NCBI RefSeq assembly: GCF_009720385.1
Contig: NZ_WARX01000001.1
Span: 62,001-126,000, forward strand
Source: Catellatospora vulcania
GTDB taxonomy: Bacteria > Actinomycetota > Actinomycetes > Mycobacteriales > Micromonosporaceae
Length of the DNA: 64,000 nucleotides
Direction: 5' to 3'
Under the pieces are notes generated by a model, which made no database searches, was not told the DNA's origin, and saw only the letters and a list, made by a program, of their open reading frames with translations. Every line of letters starts with the position of its first letter. The first letter of the stretch is position 1. A program made the translations under genes and the position numbers. This document shows, one piece after another, positions 7,420 through 16,064 of this stretch.

Positions 7420-10400
7420 ATGAAACTCCCCCCTCACTCACTGGCGACCAGACTCGCGGCCGGTCTGTCGGCCGTGGTCGTCGCCGGGACACTCTCGGTA
7501 TGGTCCCCGGCCGACGCCGCCGCCCCGGCACCGCAGCGGCGGGTCATCGTGCTGCTGGCCGGGGACGCGGCGGTGGCGTCCGCCCCGGCCGGCGCGCTGC
7601 GTGACGCCGCCGGCGCGGCCCAGGTCAACGGCGCTCGCAAGGCGGTGCAGGACCGCCAGCGCGCCTTCCTCGACAGCGCCCGCGGCAAGGGCCTGCGGCT
7701 GACCCGTGAACGCCCGCTGGGCCTGCTGGTCAACGCGGTCGCCGCCACCGTCCCGGCCGACGAGGTGGCGCGGCTGTCCGCGCTGCCCGGTGTGCTCGCC
7801 GTCGTGCCGGACGCCCCGGTGCGCGCGTACACCGACGTGAGCGTGCCGCTGATCGGCGCGACCGAGGTCTGGCAGCGCAAGGACACCACCGGAACGCAGG
7901 TCAAGGGCAAGGGCGTGACCGTCGCCGTCATCGACAGCGGCGTCGACTACACGCACCCGGACCTCGGCGGCGGCCTGGGCGAGGGCTTCAAGGTCGTCGG
8001 CGGGTACGACTTCGTCAACGGCGACGCCGACCCGATGGACGACAACGGGCACGGCACCCACGTCGCGGGCATCATCGCGGGCAAGGCCGCCGCGGCGGGC
8101 GGGATCACCGGCGTCGCGCCGGAGGCGGACCTGCTGGCGTACAAGGCGATGAACGAGTGGGGCGAGGGCTACACCTCCGACATCGTCGCGAGCATCGAGG
8201 CGGCCGCCGACCCGGCGAACCCGCACCGCGCCGACGTCATCAACATGAGCCTCGGCGGCTACGGCGACGGCCTCGACCCGCTGGGCATGGCCGCGACCGC
8301 GGCCACCCGGGCCGGGGTCGTGGTGGTGGCCGCGGCGGGCAACGCCGGGCCGGGCCGCGACACGGTCGGCACCCCGGCCGTCGCCGACGGCGTCATCGCC
8401 GTGGGCGCGTCCACCAGCAACATGGTGCTGCCCACCGCCTACGTCGGCGGGGTGCGGCTGCAGACGTACCGCGGTGTCCTGTCGGCGAACCCGGCCGCCA
8501 AGCCGGTCACCGGCCGGCTGGTCGACGCGGGCTACGGCAGCACCGAGGAGCTGGACGCGGCCGGCGACCTGCGCGGCAAGGTCGTGCGCATCAGCGGCTA
8601 CGCAGCCCCGGTGCTGGACTACCTGTCGCAGTGGGAGTTGGACCTGGCCAAGGAGCTGGAGCGCCGGGGCGCGCTCGCGGTGATCTCGGGCCAGGCCGAC
8701 TCGGGTCCGGTGGTGGCCGCGGCCGCCGACGGCTCGGTGCCGGTCGCGCCGTCGACCAGCGTGCAGGGCCTGCTCAAGGGCATGGTCGGCACGCAGGCCT
8801 CCGGCGATCTCTACCGGATGGACAAGCTGGTCGTGCTGGGCATGGACGGCACCCAGTTCGCGGAGCTGAGCGAGCGGCTGGCCGCCGGGCCGGTCGACGT
8901 CACGCTGAAGGGCGAGGACGTGACCGACCGGATCGCCGCGTTCTCCTCGCGCGGCCCGTCGCTGCGCTTCGGGCTCAAGCCCGACCTGGTCGCGCCCGGC
9001 GTGGGCATCCGCTCGACGGTGCCGACCGCGCTGTTCGGGCCGGGGCAGTACCTGATGTCCGGCACCTCGATGGCCGCCCCGCACGTGGCGGGCGCGGCGG
9101 CGCTGCTGCGCCAGCTGCACCCGGGCCAGGAGCCCGCGCAGGTGCTGGCCACGCTGACCGGCACGGCCAAGCCCGTGGGCGGCACGCCGACCGCGTACGG
9201 CTCGGGCCGCCTCGACGTGGCCGCCGCGGCGCGTGCGACGCTCACCGCGAACCCGTCGTCCGTCTCGTTCGGACTCGCCGACCTGGGCGGATCCACCGTG
9301 GGCGGCAGCGCGACGGTGACCCTGCGCAACAGCGGCACCCGCGCGACGACCGTGCGGCTGCGCGCCGACGCCAAGACCGTCAGCATCAAGCCGGACCGGG
9401 TGACCGTCCCGGCCGGACGGACCGCGAAGGTGACCGTCACGCTGCGGGCCAAGCGTCCCGCCGGTGACACCGAGATCTCCGGCGTGATCACCGCGGACGG
9501 CGGCTGGGGCAAGGTTTCCCGGGTGCCGTACCTGCTGGTGGTGCGTCCGCTGATCGTGGCCGCCACGCCCGACCCCAGCGACGGGCACAGCACCGTCTGG
9601 ATCGGCGCGCCGACCGCGCTGAAGGCCGCCCCCGTCGTCACCGTCGACCAGCCCCACGGCCGGTCGTACACCGTGACGGCGACCCACCAGTACGGCGACG
9701 TGTACACCGCCGACCTAACCGGCGAGCAGTCGGGCGCGTACCACCTGAACGTGCGCGGCACGGCTGCCTCCGGGCAGCGCCTGATCGGGTCCAGCGGCTT
9801 CGAGGTGATCCCCGAGGACGTGCGCCGCAACAGGTGGGAGCCGGTCGGCCCGAACGGCACCGGCGGCCAGCTGGCCGTCACCCCGGCCGACGGCGCGGTG
9901 GGTGTCATGACCACCGACTACAAGGCGGGCCCCTGGCTCACCACCGACCACGGCGCGAGCTGGAGCCAGCTCAACCGGCTTCCGGTCGCCGGATCCGCCG
10001 GCATCGCCACGCCCGTGCTCGACGCGAAGAACGCGTCGCGCTGGTGGTACGCCGTCAACGACCCGCAGACCGGCGGGAAGATCCTGCGCACCACCGACCG
10101 GGGCCGCACCTGGCAGACGCTGCCCACCCCGAGCGGGTGGGTGGACGCGCTCGTCGCCGACGCGCAGACCCGCGTGCTGGTGGCGGTCGTCAGCGGCACG
10201 CTGCTGACCAGCGTCGACGGCGGCGACACCTGGACGCCGCAGCAGACCGGCCTGCCGGGCGAGATCGCGTACGCGGCGATCGGCGGCGACGACCTCTACC
10301 TGGGCACCCACGACGGGGTGTGGAAGCTGTCCGGCATCACGTCCGGCACCCCGGCGGCCGGTGTGCAGGTGTACGACAGCGCGTCGCAGTACGTCGCGGG

Positions 10401-11622
10401 CCTCGTCGCCGACGACGGCGTCGTGGCGGCCTCGGTGTGGGGCGTGGGCGTCGTCGGCTCGCACGACGGCGGCAAGACCTGGTCCACGCTGTACAGCCGC
10501 GAGTTCGGCCTGCACACGATGCGCACCTCGGGCGGCGACCTGTACGTGTCCACCCTGTCCGGCGAGGGCCTGGTCAGCCACGACCACGGCCGCACCTGGA
10601 CGTCGGTGCCGCTGCCCGCGCACGACGCGCTGTTCACCGACTACGACCGCTGGGCCGACGGCACGGCCACCACGGCCACCTCGGCCGGCCTCTACGCGTC
10701 CGAGCAGGGCGGCTACCGCCGTCTCGGCGTGCAGGGCAGCACCGTGTACGACCTCGCGGTGGTCGGCGGCGACCTGGTGGCGGGTACCGAGAACGGCCTC
10801 TACCGCACGGCTTCGCCCGCCGCGGGCGGCCCGGACTGGGGCAAGGCCGTCGGCGAGGGCTGGATCGGCGAGGGCGCGGAGTTCCTGGCCGTGTCCCCGG
10901 CCGACCCGAAGCTGGTCTGGAAGATCCGCCGGGCCGCCTGGGGCGACCAGTTCATGTTCGGCCGCAGCACCGACGGCGGCCAGACCTGGACCGAGGTCTT
11001 CACGGGCACCGAGAAGCCGACCGCGCTGCTGATCCACCCCGCCGACGACAAGCGGGTGTACGCCGGCTTCGAGCGGCTCGACGGCCGGGGCCTGACCGTC
11101 ACCCTCGACGGTGGCGCCACCTGGAAGAACCTCTACCTGGACGAGCGGGTCAACGCGCTGGCCGGTGACCCGGCGAACGCGAAGCGGCTGTGGCTGGGCA
11201 TGAACAGCGGCCTCTACCGCTCCGACGACGGCGGCGTCACCCTTACCAAGGTCGCCGACGGTCAGGTGACCGCGCTGCGCGCCGACGGCAGGCGGCTCGT
11301 GGTCGGCGGGCCGAGCATCCGGATCAGCACCGACGGCGGCCGGACCTTCCGCACCGCCGACACCGGCTCGCTGGACCTGATGGTGTCCGACTTCGCCGCC
11401 AAGGGCGACACCCTCTACGCGGCCACCACCACGTGGTCCGCGTACGGCCTGGCCAAGGGCGGCCGCGGCGTCCTGCGCAGCACCGACAACGGCCGGACCT
11501 GGCACAACATCTCGTCCGGCCTGCAGAACCTGGACATCACCACCGTCGCGGTGAGCCCCGACGGCCAGTGGCTGTTCGCGGGCACCCTCCGCGGCGGCGT
11601 CCACCGCACCCCCCTCCGCTAA
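7420..11622 (+). CDS. Secreted S8 (subtilisin) peptidase with PA insert and BNR/VPS10-like propeller
   Basis: The 1400-residue exported protease has a signal peptide ending near AxA at residues 30-34, then an I9-like propeptide to about residue 140. The catalytic triad is Asp172 (VIDSGVD), His211 (NGHGTH) and Ser550 (GTSMAAPH), with oxyanion Asn308. A protease-associated (PA) insert of about 140 residues lies before the Ser. After an Ig-like stretch (about 610-800) come ten Asp-box motifs of the S/T-x-D-x-G-x-T-W type from about residue 840 to 1390, which predict one or two beta-propellers. The whole is far longer than a typical subtilisin (about 400). Function is probably extracellular protein degradation on a bound surface. 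Confidence 0.9.
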   Translation: MKLPPHSLATRLAAGLSAVVVAGTLSVWSPADAAAPAPQRRVIVLLAGDAAVASAPAGALRDAAGAAQVNGARKAVQDRQRAFLDSARGKGLRLTRERPLGLLVNAVAATVPADEVARLSALPGVLAVVPDAPVRAYTDVSVPLIGATEVWQRKDTTGTQVKGKGVTVAVIDSGVDYTHPDLGGGLGEGFKVVGGYDFVNGDADPMDDNGHGTHVAGIIAGKAAAAGGITGVAPEADLLAYKAMNEWGEGYTSDIVASIEAAADPANPHRADVINMSLGGYGDGLDPLGMAATAATRAGVVVVAAAGNAGPGRDTVGTPAVADGVIAVGASTSNMVLPTAYVGGVRLQTYRGVLSANPAAKPVTGRLVDAGYGSTEELDAAGDLRGKVVRISGYAAPVLDYLSQWELDLAKELERRGALAVISGQADSGPVVAAAADGSVPVAPSTSVQGLLKGMVGTQASGDLYRMDKLVVLGMDGTQFAELSERLAAGPVDVTLKGEDVTDRIAAFSSRGPSLRFGLKPDLVAPGVGIRSTVPTALFGPGQYLMSGTSMAAPHVAGAAALLRQLHPGQEPAQVLATLTGTAKPVGGTPTAYGSGRLDVAAAARATLTANPSSVSFGLADLGGSTVGGSATVTLRNSGTRATTVRLRADAKTVSIKPDRVTVPAGRTAKVTVTLRAKRPAGDTEISGVITADGGWGKVSRVPYLLVVRPLIVAATPDPSDGHSTVWIGAPTALKAAPVVTVDQPHGRSYTVTATHQYGDVYTADLTGEQSGAYHLNVRGTAASGQRLIGSSGFEVIPEDVRRNRWEPVGPNGTGGQLAVTPADGAVGVMTTDYKAGPWLTTDHGASWSQLNRLPVAGSAGIATPVLDAKNASRWWYAVNDPQTGGKILRTTDRGRTWQTLPTPSGWVDALVADAQTRVLVAVVSGTLLTSVDGGDTWTPQQTGLPGEIAYAAIGGDDLYLGTHDGVWKLSGITSGTPAAGVQVYDSASQYVAGLVADDGVVAASVWGVGVVGSHDGGKTWSTLYSREFGLHTMRTSGGDLYVSTLSGEGLVSHDHGRTWTSVPLPAHDALFTDYDRWADGTATTATSAGLYASEQGGYRRLGVQGSTVYDLAVVGGDLVAGTENGLYRTASPAAGGPDWGKAVGEGWIGEGAEFLAVSPADPKLVWKIRRAAWGDQFMFGRSTDGGQTWTEVFTGTEKPTALLIHPADDKRVYAGFERLDGRGLTVTLDGGATWKNLYLDERVNALAGDPANAKRLWLGMNSGLYRSDDGGVTLTKVADGQVTALRADGRRLVVGGPSIRISTDGGRTFRTADTGSLDLMVSDFAAKGDTLYAATTTWSAYGLAKGGRGVLRSTDNGRTWHNISSGLQNLDITTVAVSPDGQWLFAGTLRGGVHRTPLR

Positions 11623-11628
11623 ACGGGG

Positions 11629-11680
11629 AAGGAAGGGCACCTTCTTAACGCTATGCGTATAGGAAGGTGCCCTTCTTAAC
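11629..11680. repeat. Intergenic palindromic element, family A, copy A2
   Basis: This copy is in the opposite orientation to A1, with arms AAGGAAGGGCACCTTCTTAA and GGAAGGTGCCCTTCTTAAC. It begins 7 bp after the protease stop codon in a convergent gap. The 75 bp between it and the next gene show nothing else. Confidence 0.9.
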
Positions 11681-11755
11681 TCGGTCGTCGTATTTGGGCA
11701 GGTAGGTCCCCGGCCGTGCCGTGGCACGCGGTACACCCGCACGTCGGGAAGGTGG

Positions 11756-12187
11756 TCAGGCTCCGTCGCGTGCCGAGGTGGCGACCAGCCGACCGGTCAC
11801 GGCCACCAGGGTGAGCGCGCCCGCGAAGAGGGTCATGAACAGCGGCCACACCGTGTTCGCGTCGGTCGCGTAACCGTCGGCGGTGACCAGCCGATCCGCA
11901 TCGGCAGGATCCCGGAACACGGTGATCCGGCTGCCGACCTCCAGCGTGCTGTTCCATGTCCCGTAGAGCACGGCATGCCGGGTGGTGCCGTCCAGGCGGT
12001 AGCTGATCTTCGACGTGTCGGCCCAGCGGGAGCCGTGCGTGGCGACGACGGTCGCGGACACGGAGAGCCCCTGTTCCACGATCCGCTCACGCTGCCGCGC
12101 GCCGAGGGCGTGCCCGGCGTACGCCGTGAGCCCCAGCAGCGCCGCCGCGGCAAGGACCGTCGTCATGCGACGGAAAGTCCACGTCAC
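11756..12187 (-). CDS. DUF3592-type membrane protein
   Basis: The 143-residue product has one transmembrane segment near residues 10-28 and a second near 115-135. Between them is a beta-rich extracytoplasmic part with SVSATVVATHGS, YRLDG and a GSRITVFRDPADADR stretch, the pattern of the DUF3592 family. Its function is unknown. The GTG start is chosen because GGAG lies 6 nt upstream; a later ATG would remove seven residues. It stands 100 bp downstream of the dehydratase gene on the same strand and could be read from it. Confidence 0.65.
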   Translation of the reverse strand: MTWTFRRMTTVLAAAALLGLTAYAGHALGARQRERIVEQGLSVSATVVATHGSRWADTSKISYRLDGTTRHAVLYGTWNSTLEVGSRITVFRDPADADRLVTADGYATDANTVWPLFMTLFAGALTLVAVTGRLVATSARDGA

Positions 12188-12287
12188 GAGCGACTCCGGT
12201 CGGCGAGGGGCGGGAAGCGGCCACTGTAACCAGCGCCGTCGAATTGCGGGGCCTCGTGTGCCCCGGCAGTGTTCTCGGCCGGGCAGC

Positions 12288-14027
12288 TCAGTGCGAGTCG
12301 CGCGGGACCTCGGAGCCGCGGCAGCCGGTGAGGAAGTCGAAGTCGGCGCCCAAGTCGGCCTGCTGCACGTGCGCGCGGTACAGCCAGCGGTAGCCCGACC
12401 GGTCCGCGGGCCGCGTCTGCTCGGACCAGCCCTCCGCCCGCCGCGCCAGTTCCTCATCGGATACCAGCAGGTCGAGCGAGCGGGACGGCACGTCGAGCCG
12501 GATCCGGTCACCGGTGCGGACCAGGGCGAGCGGCCCGCCGACGGCCGACTCGGGGGACACGTGCAGCACCACCGTGCCGAAGCCGGTGCCACTCATCCGC
12601 CCGTCGCTGATCCGCACCATGTCCGTCACGCCCTGGCGCAGCAGCCGGGTCGGGATCGGCACGTTGGCCACCTCCGGCATACCCGGGTATCCCCTTGGCC
12701 CCGCACCCCGGACCACCAGCACGTCGTCCGCCGTCACGTCGAGGTCCTCGTCGTCGCAGACGGCGTGGTAGTCCTCGGGGGAGTCGAAGACCAGCGCGCG
12801 GCCCTCGTGCACCAGCAGGTGCGGCGAGGCCGCCGACTGCTTCAGGACCGCGCCGCGCGGGCACAGGTTGCCGGTCAGCACAGCGGTGCCGCTCCCAGCC
12901 GCCTGCAACGGTGCGTCCCAGGGCCGGATCACCTCGTCGTTCCAGCAGGCGGCGTCCGCGGACTCCGTGCCGATCCCGCGGCCGGTGACGGTGAGCGCGT
13001 CGCCGTGCAGCAGCCCCGCCTCGGCGAGCCGCCGCAGCACCACCGGCAGGCCGCCCGCGTAGCAGAAGTCCTCCATCAGGAACCGCCCCGACGGCATCAG
13101 GTCGGCCAGCGTCGGCACCTGCCGGATCAGCCCGTCGAAGTCGTCGAGGCTCAGCTCGACCCCGACCCGGCCGGCGAGCGCGAGCAGGTGCAGCACCGCG
13201 TTGGTCGAGCCGCCGATCGCCGCGTTGGCCCGGATCGCGTTCTCGAACGCCGCCCGGGTCAGCACCGCGCTGGGCCGCAGGTCCTCCTCGACCATCGCGA
13301 CGATGCGCCTGCCCGCGGTCTGGGCCGTCTCGTAGCGTCGGGCGTCGACCGCGGGCCAGCTCGCCGAGCCGGGCAGCTGCATGCCCAGCGCCTCGGCCAG
13401 GCACGCCATCGTCGAGGCGGTGCCCATCGTCATGCAGTGGCCGTTGGAGCGGGCCATGCAGCCCTCGGCGACCTCGCACTCGGCGACGGTCATCCGGCCG
13501 GCTTTGACCTCCGCCTCGAACTTCCAGACGTGCGTACCCGACCCGACGTCCTTGCCCTGGAACTTGCCGTTGAGCATCGGCCCGCCGGTGACCATGATCG
13601 CGGGCAGGTCCACGCTGGCCGCGGCCATCAGCAGGCCCGGGGTGGTCTTGTCGCAGCCGGACAGCAGCACCACGCCGTCGAGCGGGTTGGCCCGGATCAG
13701 CTCCTCGCCCACCATCGCGATCAGGTTGCGGTACAGCATCGCGGTCGGGCGCATCAGCGTCTCGCCGGTCGCCATCACCGGGAAGACCAGCGGGAAGCCG
13801 CCGGCCTGCCACACCCCGCGCTTGACCGACTCGGCGACGCGGTCCAGGTGGGCGTTGCACGGCGCGAGCTCCGACCAGGTCGAGGCGATCCCGATCACCG
13901 GGCGGCCGTCGAAGACCTCGGGCCCGTGGCCCTGATTGCGCATCCAGGACCGATACACCATGCCCGATCGCCCCTGCGCGCCGAACCAGTTCTGACTGCG
14001 CCGCGTCGTCGTGTCCTGCGCGTCCAT
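12288..14027 (-). CDS. Sugar-acid dehydratase, IlvD/Edd family
   Basis: The 579-residue enzyme belongs to the Fe-S-dependent dihydroxy-acid/sugar-acid dehydratases. Candidate cluster ligands are Cys57 (APCNAH), Cys125 (SGCDKTTPG) and Cys198 (NGHCMTMG). The early region GRPVIGIASTWSELAPCNAH resembles L-arabonate and related aldonate dehydratases more than biosynthetic IlvD. It would convert an aldonate to its 2-keto-3-deoxy acid. GGAGG lies 5 nt before the ATG, which rules out the long upstream frame. It is divergent from an FAH-family gene, a partner often found in oxidative pentose pathways (Weimberg-like), so a sugar-acid catabolic module is inferred. Confidence 0.85.
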   Translation of the reverse strand: MDAQDTTTRRSQNWFGAQGRSGMVYRSWMRNQGHGPEVFDGRPVIGIASTWSELAPCNAHLDRVAESVKRGVWQAGGFPLVFPVMATGETLMRPTAMLYRNLIAMVGEELIRANPLDGVVLLSGCDKTTPGLLMAAASVDLPAIMVTGGPMLNGKFQGKDVGSGTHVWKFEAEVKAGRMTVAECEVAEGCMARSNGHCMTMGTASTMACLAEALGMQLPGSASWPAVDARRYETAQTAGRRIVAMVEEDLRPSAVLTRAAFENAIRANAAIGGSTNAVLHLLALAGRVGVELSLDDFDGLIRQVPTLADLMPSGRFLMEDFCYAGGLPVVLRRLAEAGLLHGDALTVTGRGIGTESADAACWNDEVIRPWDAPLQAAGSGTAVLTGNLCPRGAVLKQSAASPHLLVHEGRALVFDSPEDYHAVCDDEDLDVTADDVLVVRGAGPRGYPGMPEVANVPIPTRLLRQGVTDMVRISDGRMSGTGFGTVVLHVSPESAVGGPLALVRTGDRIRLDVPSRSLDLLVSDEELARRAEGWSEQTRPADRSGYRWLYRAHVQQADLGADFDFLTGCRGSEVPRDSH

Positions 14028-14087
14028 GTCCGCCTCCGGCCGTGCGCCGACGTGCGGTGACCGGTCCGCTGGCCGCGCTGGGTTTAC

Positions 14088-14099
14088 GTGTATCGACAC
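14088..14099. promoter_or_regulatory. Operator-like palindrome GTGT-N4-ACAC in divergent gap
   Basis: GTGTATCGACAC lies directly before the -10 box TAGGGT (14102-14107), in the intergenic region shared by the dehydratase and the FAH-family operon. Its position inside the promoter spacer suits a repressor such as a GntR- or LacI-type protein. No regulator gene is nearby. Confidence 0.4.
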
Positions 14100-14101
14100 A
14101 C

Positions 14102-14107
14102 TAGGGT
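14102..14107 (+). promoter_or_regulatory. -10 box, likely leaderless promoter of the FAH operon
   Basis: TAGGGT stands 8 nt before the ATG at 14116, the first codon of a 15-residue ORF coupled to the FAH gene. The pattern equals the other leaderless promoters in this window. Confidence 0.45.
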
Positions 14108-14115
14108 CTGCTGGC

Positions 14116-14163
14116 ATGTCGGCACCACAGCGCCGGCCCGGCAGGTCCGGGCCCCGGCCGTGA
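14116..14163 (+). CDS. Candidate 15-residue upstream ORF coupled to FAH gene
   Basis: An ATG 8 nt after a TAGGGT -10 box opens a 15-codon frame rich in Arg, Pro and Gly. Its TGA overlaps the GTG of the next gene as GTGA. The downstream GTG lacks a ribosome binding site, so translational coupling would explain its initiation. The peptide itself may have no function. Support is positional only. Confidence 0.35.
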   Translation: MSAPQRRPGRSGPRP

Positions 14164-15035
14164 ACATCGTCAGATACCGGGTGGCCGGTGCGCCCGACGT
14201 CCGCATCGGCCTGCACGCCGACGGCGAGGTCACCGAGCTGCGCGGCGTCGCGTCGCTGGCGCAGCTGTGGCGGCTGCCGCTGGCGGAGCTGCGTGACCGG
14301 CTGGCCCGGCCCGAGCCCGGCCCCGCGCTGCCGCTGGCGCAGGTGCGCCTGCTCGCGCCCGTCGACGCGACCACCGAGGTATGGGCCGCCGGCGTCACCT
14401 ACCGGATCTCCCGCGAGGCCCGGATCGAGGAGAGCGAACGCGCCGCCGACGTCTACCAGCTCGTCTACGACGCGGCCCGCCCCGAGCTGTTCTTCAAGTC
14501 GGCGGCGTGGCGGGTGCGCGGCCCGGGGCAGGAGATCGGCGTACGCGCGGACTCCGAGGTGGACGTGCCCGAGCCCGAGCTGGCCCTCGTCGTCAACCGG
14601 TTCGGCGAGATCGTGGGGTACACGATCTGCGACGACGTGTCGTCGCGCACGATCGAGGGCGAGAACCCGCTGTACCTGCCCCAGGCGAAGATCTACTTCG
14701 GGGCCTGTGCCCTCGGGCCGTGGATCACGCCGGTCTGGGCGGTGGCCGACCCCTACGACCTGGCCATCACGCTGGAGATCATGCGCGACGGCGGCACCGC
14801 CTGGCAGGGCGCGGCCGGCACCTCTCAACTGCACCGGCGGCTCGACGACCTGGTCGGCCACCTGATGCGCGGCGACGTCCACCCGGACGGGGTGGTCCTG
14901 TCCACCGGCACCTGCCTGGTGCCGCCCGCGCCGTTCAGCCTGCGTGACGGCGACGCCGTGCACATCACCATCGGCTCGATCGGCACGCTGGCCAACACCG
15001 TGCGGCGGGGCCTGCCCCCGGCCGACGAGACGTGA
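14160..15035 (+). CDS. Fumarylacetoacetate hydrolase-family protein, probable 2-keto-3-deoxy-aldonate dehydratase
   Basis: The 291-residue protein carries the FAH fold signature: PEPELALVV gives two Glu metal ligands, CDDVSSRTIEGENPLYLPQ gives the Asp and the loop, and KIYFGACALGP gives the conserved Lys region. The closest functional group by pattern is 2-keto-3-deoxy-D-arabinonate dehydratase (KdaD), an Mg2+ enzyme yielding 2-oxoglutarate semialdehyde. The neighbouring sugar-acid dehydratase supports this. The GTG start overlaps the stop of a short ORF; an in-frame GTG at 14088 is less likely because it lies upstream of the -10 box. The gene downstream begins 26 bp after the stop. Confidence 0.75.
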   Translation: MNIVRYRVAGAPDVRIGLHADGEVTELRGVASLAQLWRLPLAELRDRLARPEPGPALPLAQVRLLAPVDATTEVWAAGVTYRISREARIEESERAADVYQLVYDAARPELFFKSAAWRVRGPGQEIGVRADSEVDVPEPELALVVNRFGEIVGYTICDDVSSRTIEGENPLYLPQAKIYFGACALGPWITPVWAVADPYDLAITLEIMRDGGTAWQGAAGTSQLHRRLDDLVGHLMRGDVHPDGVVLSTGTCLVPPAPFSLRDGDAVHITIGSIGTLANTVRRGLPPADET

Positions 15036-15061
15036 CCGCGTCGACCGGCGGGGAGGACACC

Positions 15062-16042
15062 GTGCACGAAGAGATCAGGCAGCTGATGGCACAGGCGCCG
15101 ATGCCGGCGGTCGCCGTCAGCGTCTTCGACCGCACGGCGGTCTGCTTCAGCGAGGTGACCGGCACGGCCGACGTCACGACCGGCAGACCCGCCGGCCCGC
15201 ACGACTGGTGGGACCTGGCCAGCGTGACCAAGACGCTGGTGACGCTGCCCGAGGTGCTGGAGCGGCTCGACCTCGACAGCCCGCTCGCCGACGCGTGGGC
15301 GCCCGCCCGGGGCCACCCGGTCGGCCGGGCGACGGTCCGGCAACTGCTGTCGCACCAGGCGGGACTGCCCGCAGTGGTGCAGTTCTTCCGGACGGCCGCC
15401 ACGCGGGAGGAGATCGTCGCGCGGGCGGCCGCGATCCCGCTCGTGCGCGCGCCGGGCGGCGGGGCGGAGTACAGCGACCTGGGTTTCCTGCTGCTCGGCG
15501 AGGCGGTCCAGGACCAGGCCGGGCTGAGCCTGGCCGAACTCGCGCAGCGGCGCAGCGGCTTCACCTACGGGCCGGTGCCGGGCGCGGCCGTGGCCACCGA
15601 GCTCTGCGCGTGGCGCGGCCGGCTGATCGTCGGCGAGGTGCACGACGAGAACGCGTACGCCATGGGCGGCGTCGCCGGCCACGCCGGCGCGTTCGGCACC
15701 CTGGCCCAGGTCACAGCGGCGGCCAAGGCCTGGCTGTCCGGCTCGGCCGTGCCGGAGCAGCTGCACCGGGCCGCGACCGCCTGCTGGGCGGCGAACGACT
15801 CCGACGAGCGCTTCGGGCTCGGGTGGTGGCTGCCGCCGACCCGGGGTATCGGCGGGCCGTCCGCGGGCCCGGACTCCTACGGCTGCTCGGGATTCGTCGG
15901 GAACAGGATCTGGCTGGAGCCTGCCCGCGGCTACGGCGTGGTCGTGCTCAGCAACCGCGTCCACACCACGCGTGAGAACCCGGAGCCGTTCCGGCAGTGG
16001 TGCGTCTCGCTGCTCGAAGCCGTGGCCGCGCGCCACCGATGA
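15062..16042 (+). CDS. Serine hydrolase, beta-lactamase/penicillin-binding-protein family
   Basis: The 326-residue protein has the class C-like active site. SVTK (Ser54-Lys57) is the nucleophile motif, YSD near residue 135 replaces YxN, and GGVAGHAGAFG is the family's glycine-rich loop. No signal peptide is seen, so it is probably cytoplasmic and acts on a small ester, lactone or amide and not on peptidoglycan. The start was set at a GTG with GGAGG 5 nt upstream; a GTG ten codons earlier overlaps the FAH stop but has no such site. Its place in the operon suggests a lactonase-like role in the sugar-acid pathway, which is inference. Confidence 0.75.
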   Translation: MHEEIRQLMAQAPMPAVAVSVFDRTAVCFSEVTGTADVTTGRPAGPHDWWDLASVTKTLVTLPEVLERLDLDSPLADAWAPARGHPVGRATVRQLLSHQAGLPAVVQFFRTAATREEIVARAAAIPLVRAPGGGAEYSDLGFLLLGEAVQDQAGLSLAELAQRRSGFTYGPVPGAAVATELCAWRGRLIVGEVHDENAYAMGGVAGHAGAFGTLAQVTAAAKAWLSGSAVPEQLHRAATACWAANDSDERFGLGWWLPPTRGIGGPSAGPDSYGCSGFVGNRIWLEPARGYGVVVLSNRVHTTRENPEPFRQWCVSLLEAVAARHR

Positions 16043-16064
16043 CGGCGTCCCGGTCCTGCCGACC

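Noticed and set aside
7438-11742. Long minus-strand frames opposite the subtilisin (749 and 675 codons)
   Set aside because: They mirror the real gene, have no start signals and no recognisable motifs.
12015-14060. 681-codon plus-strand frame opposite the sugar-acid dehydratase
   Set aside because: The minus-strand product has full IlvD/Edd motifs and a ribosome binding site; the plus frame has neither.
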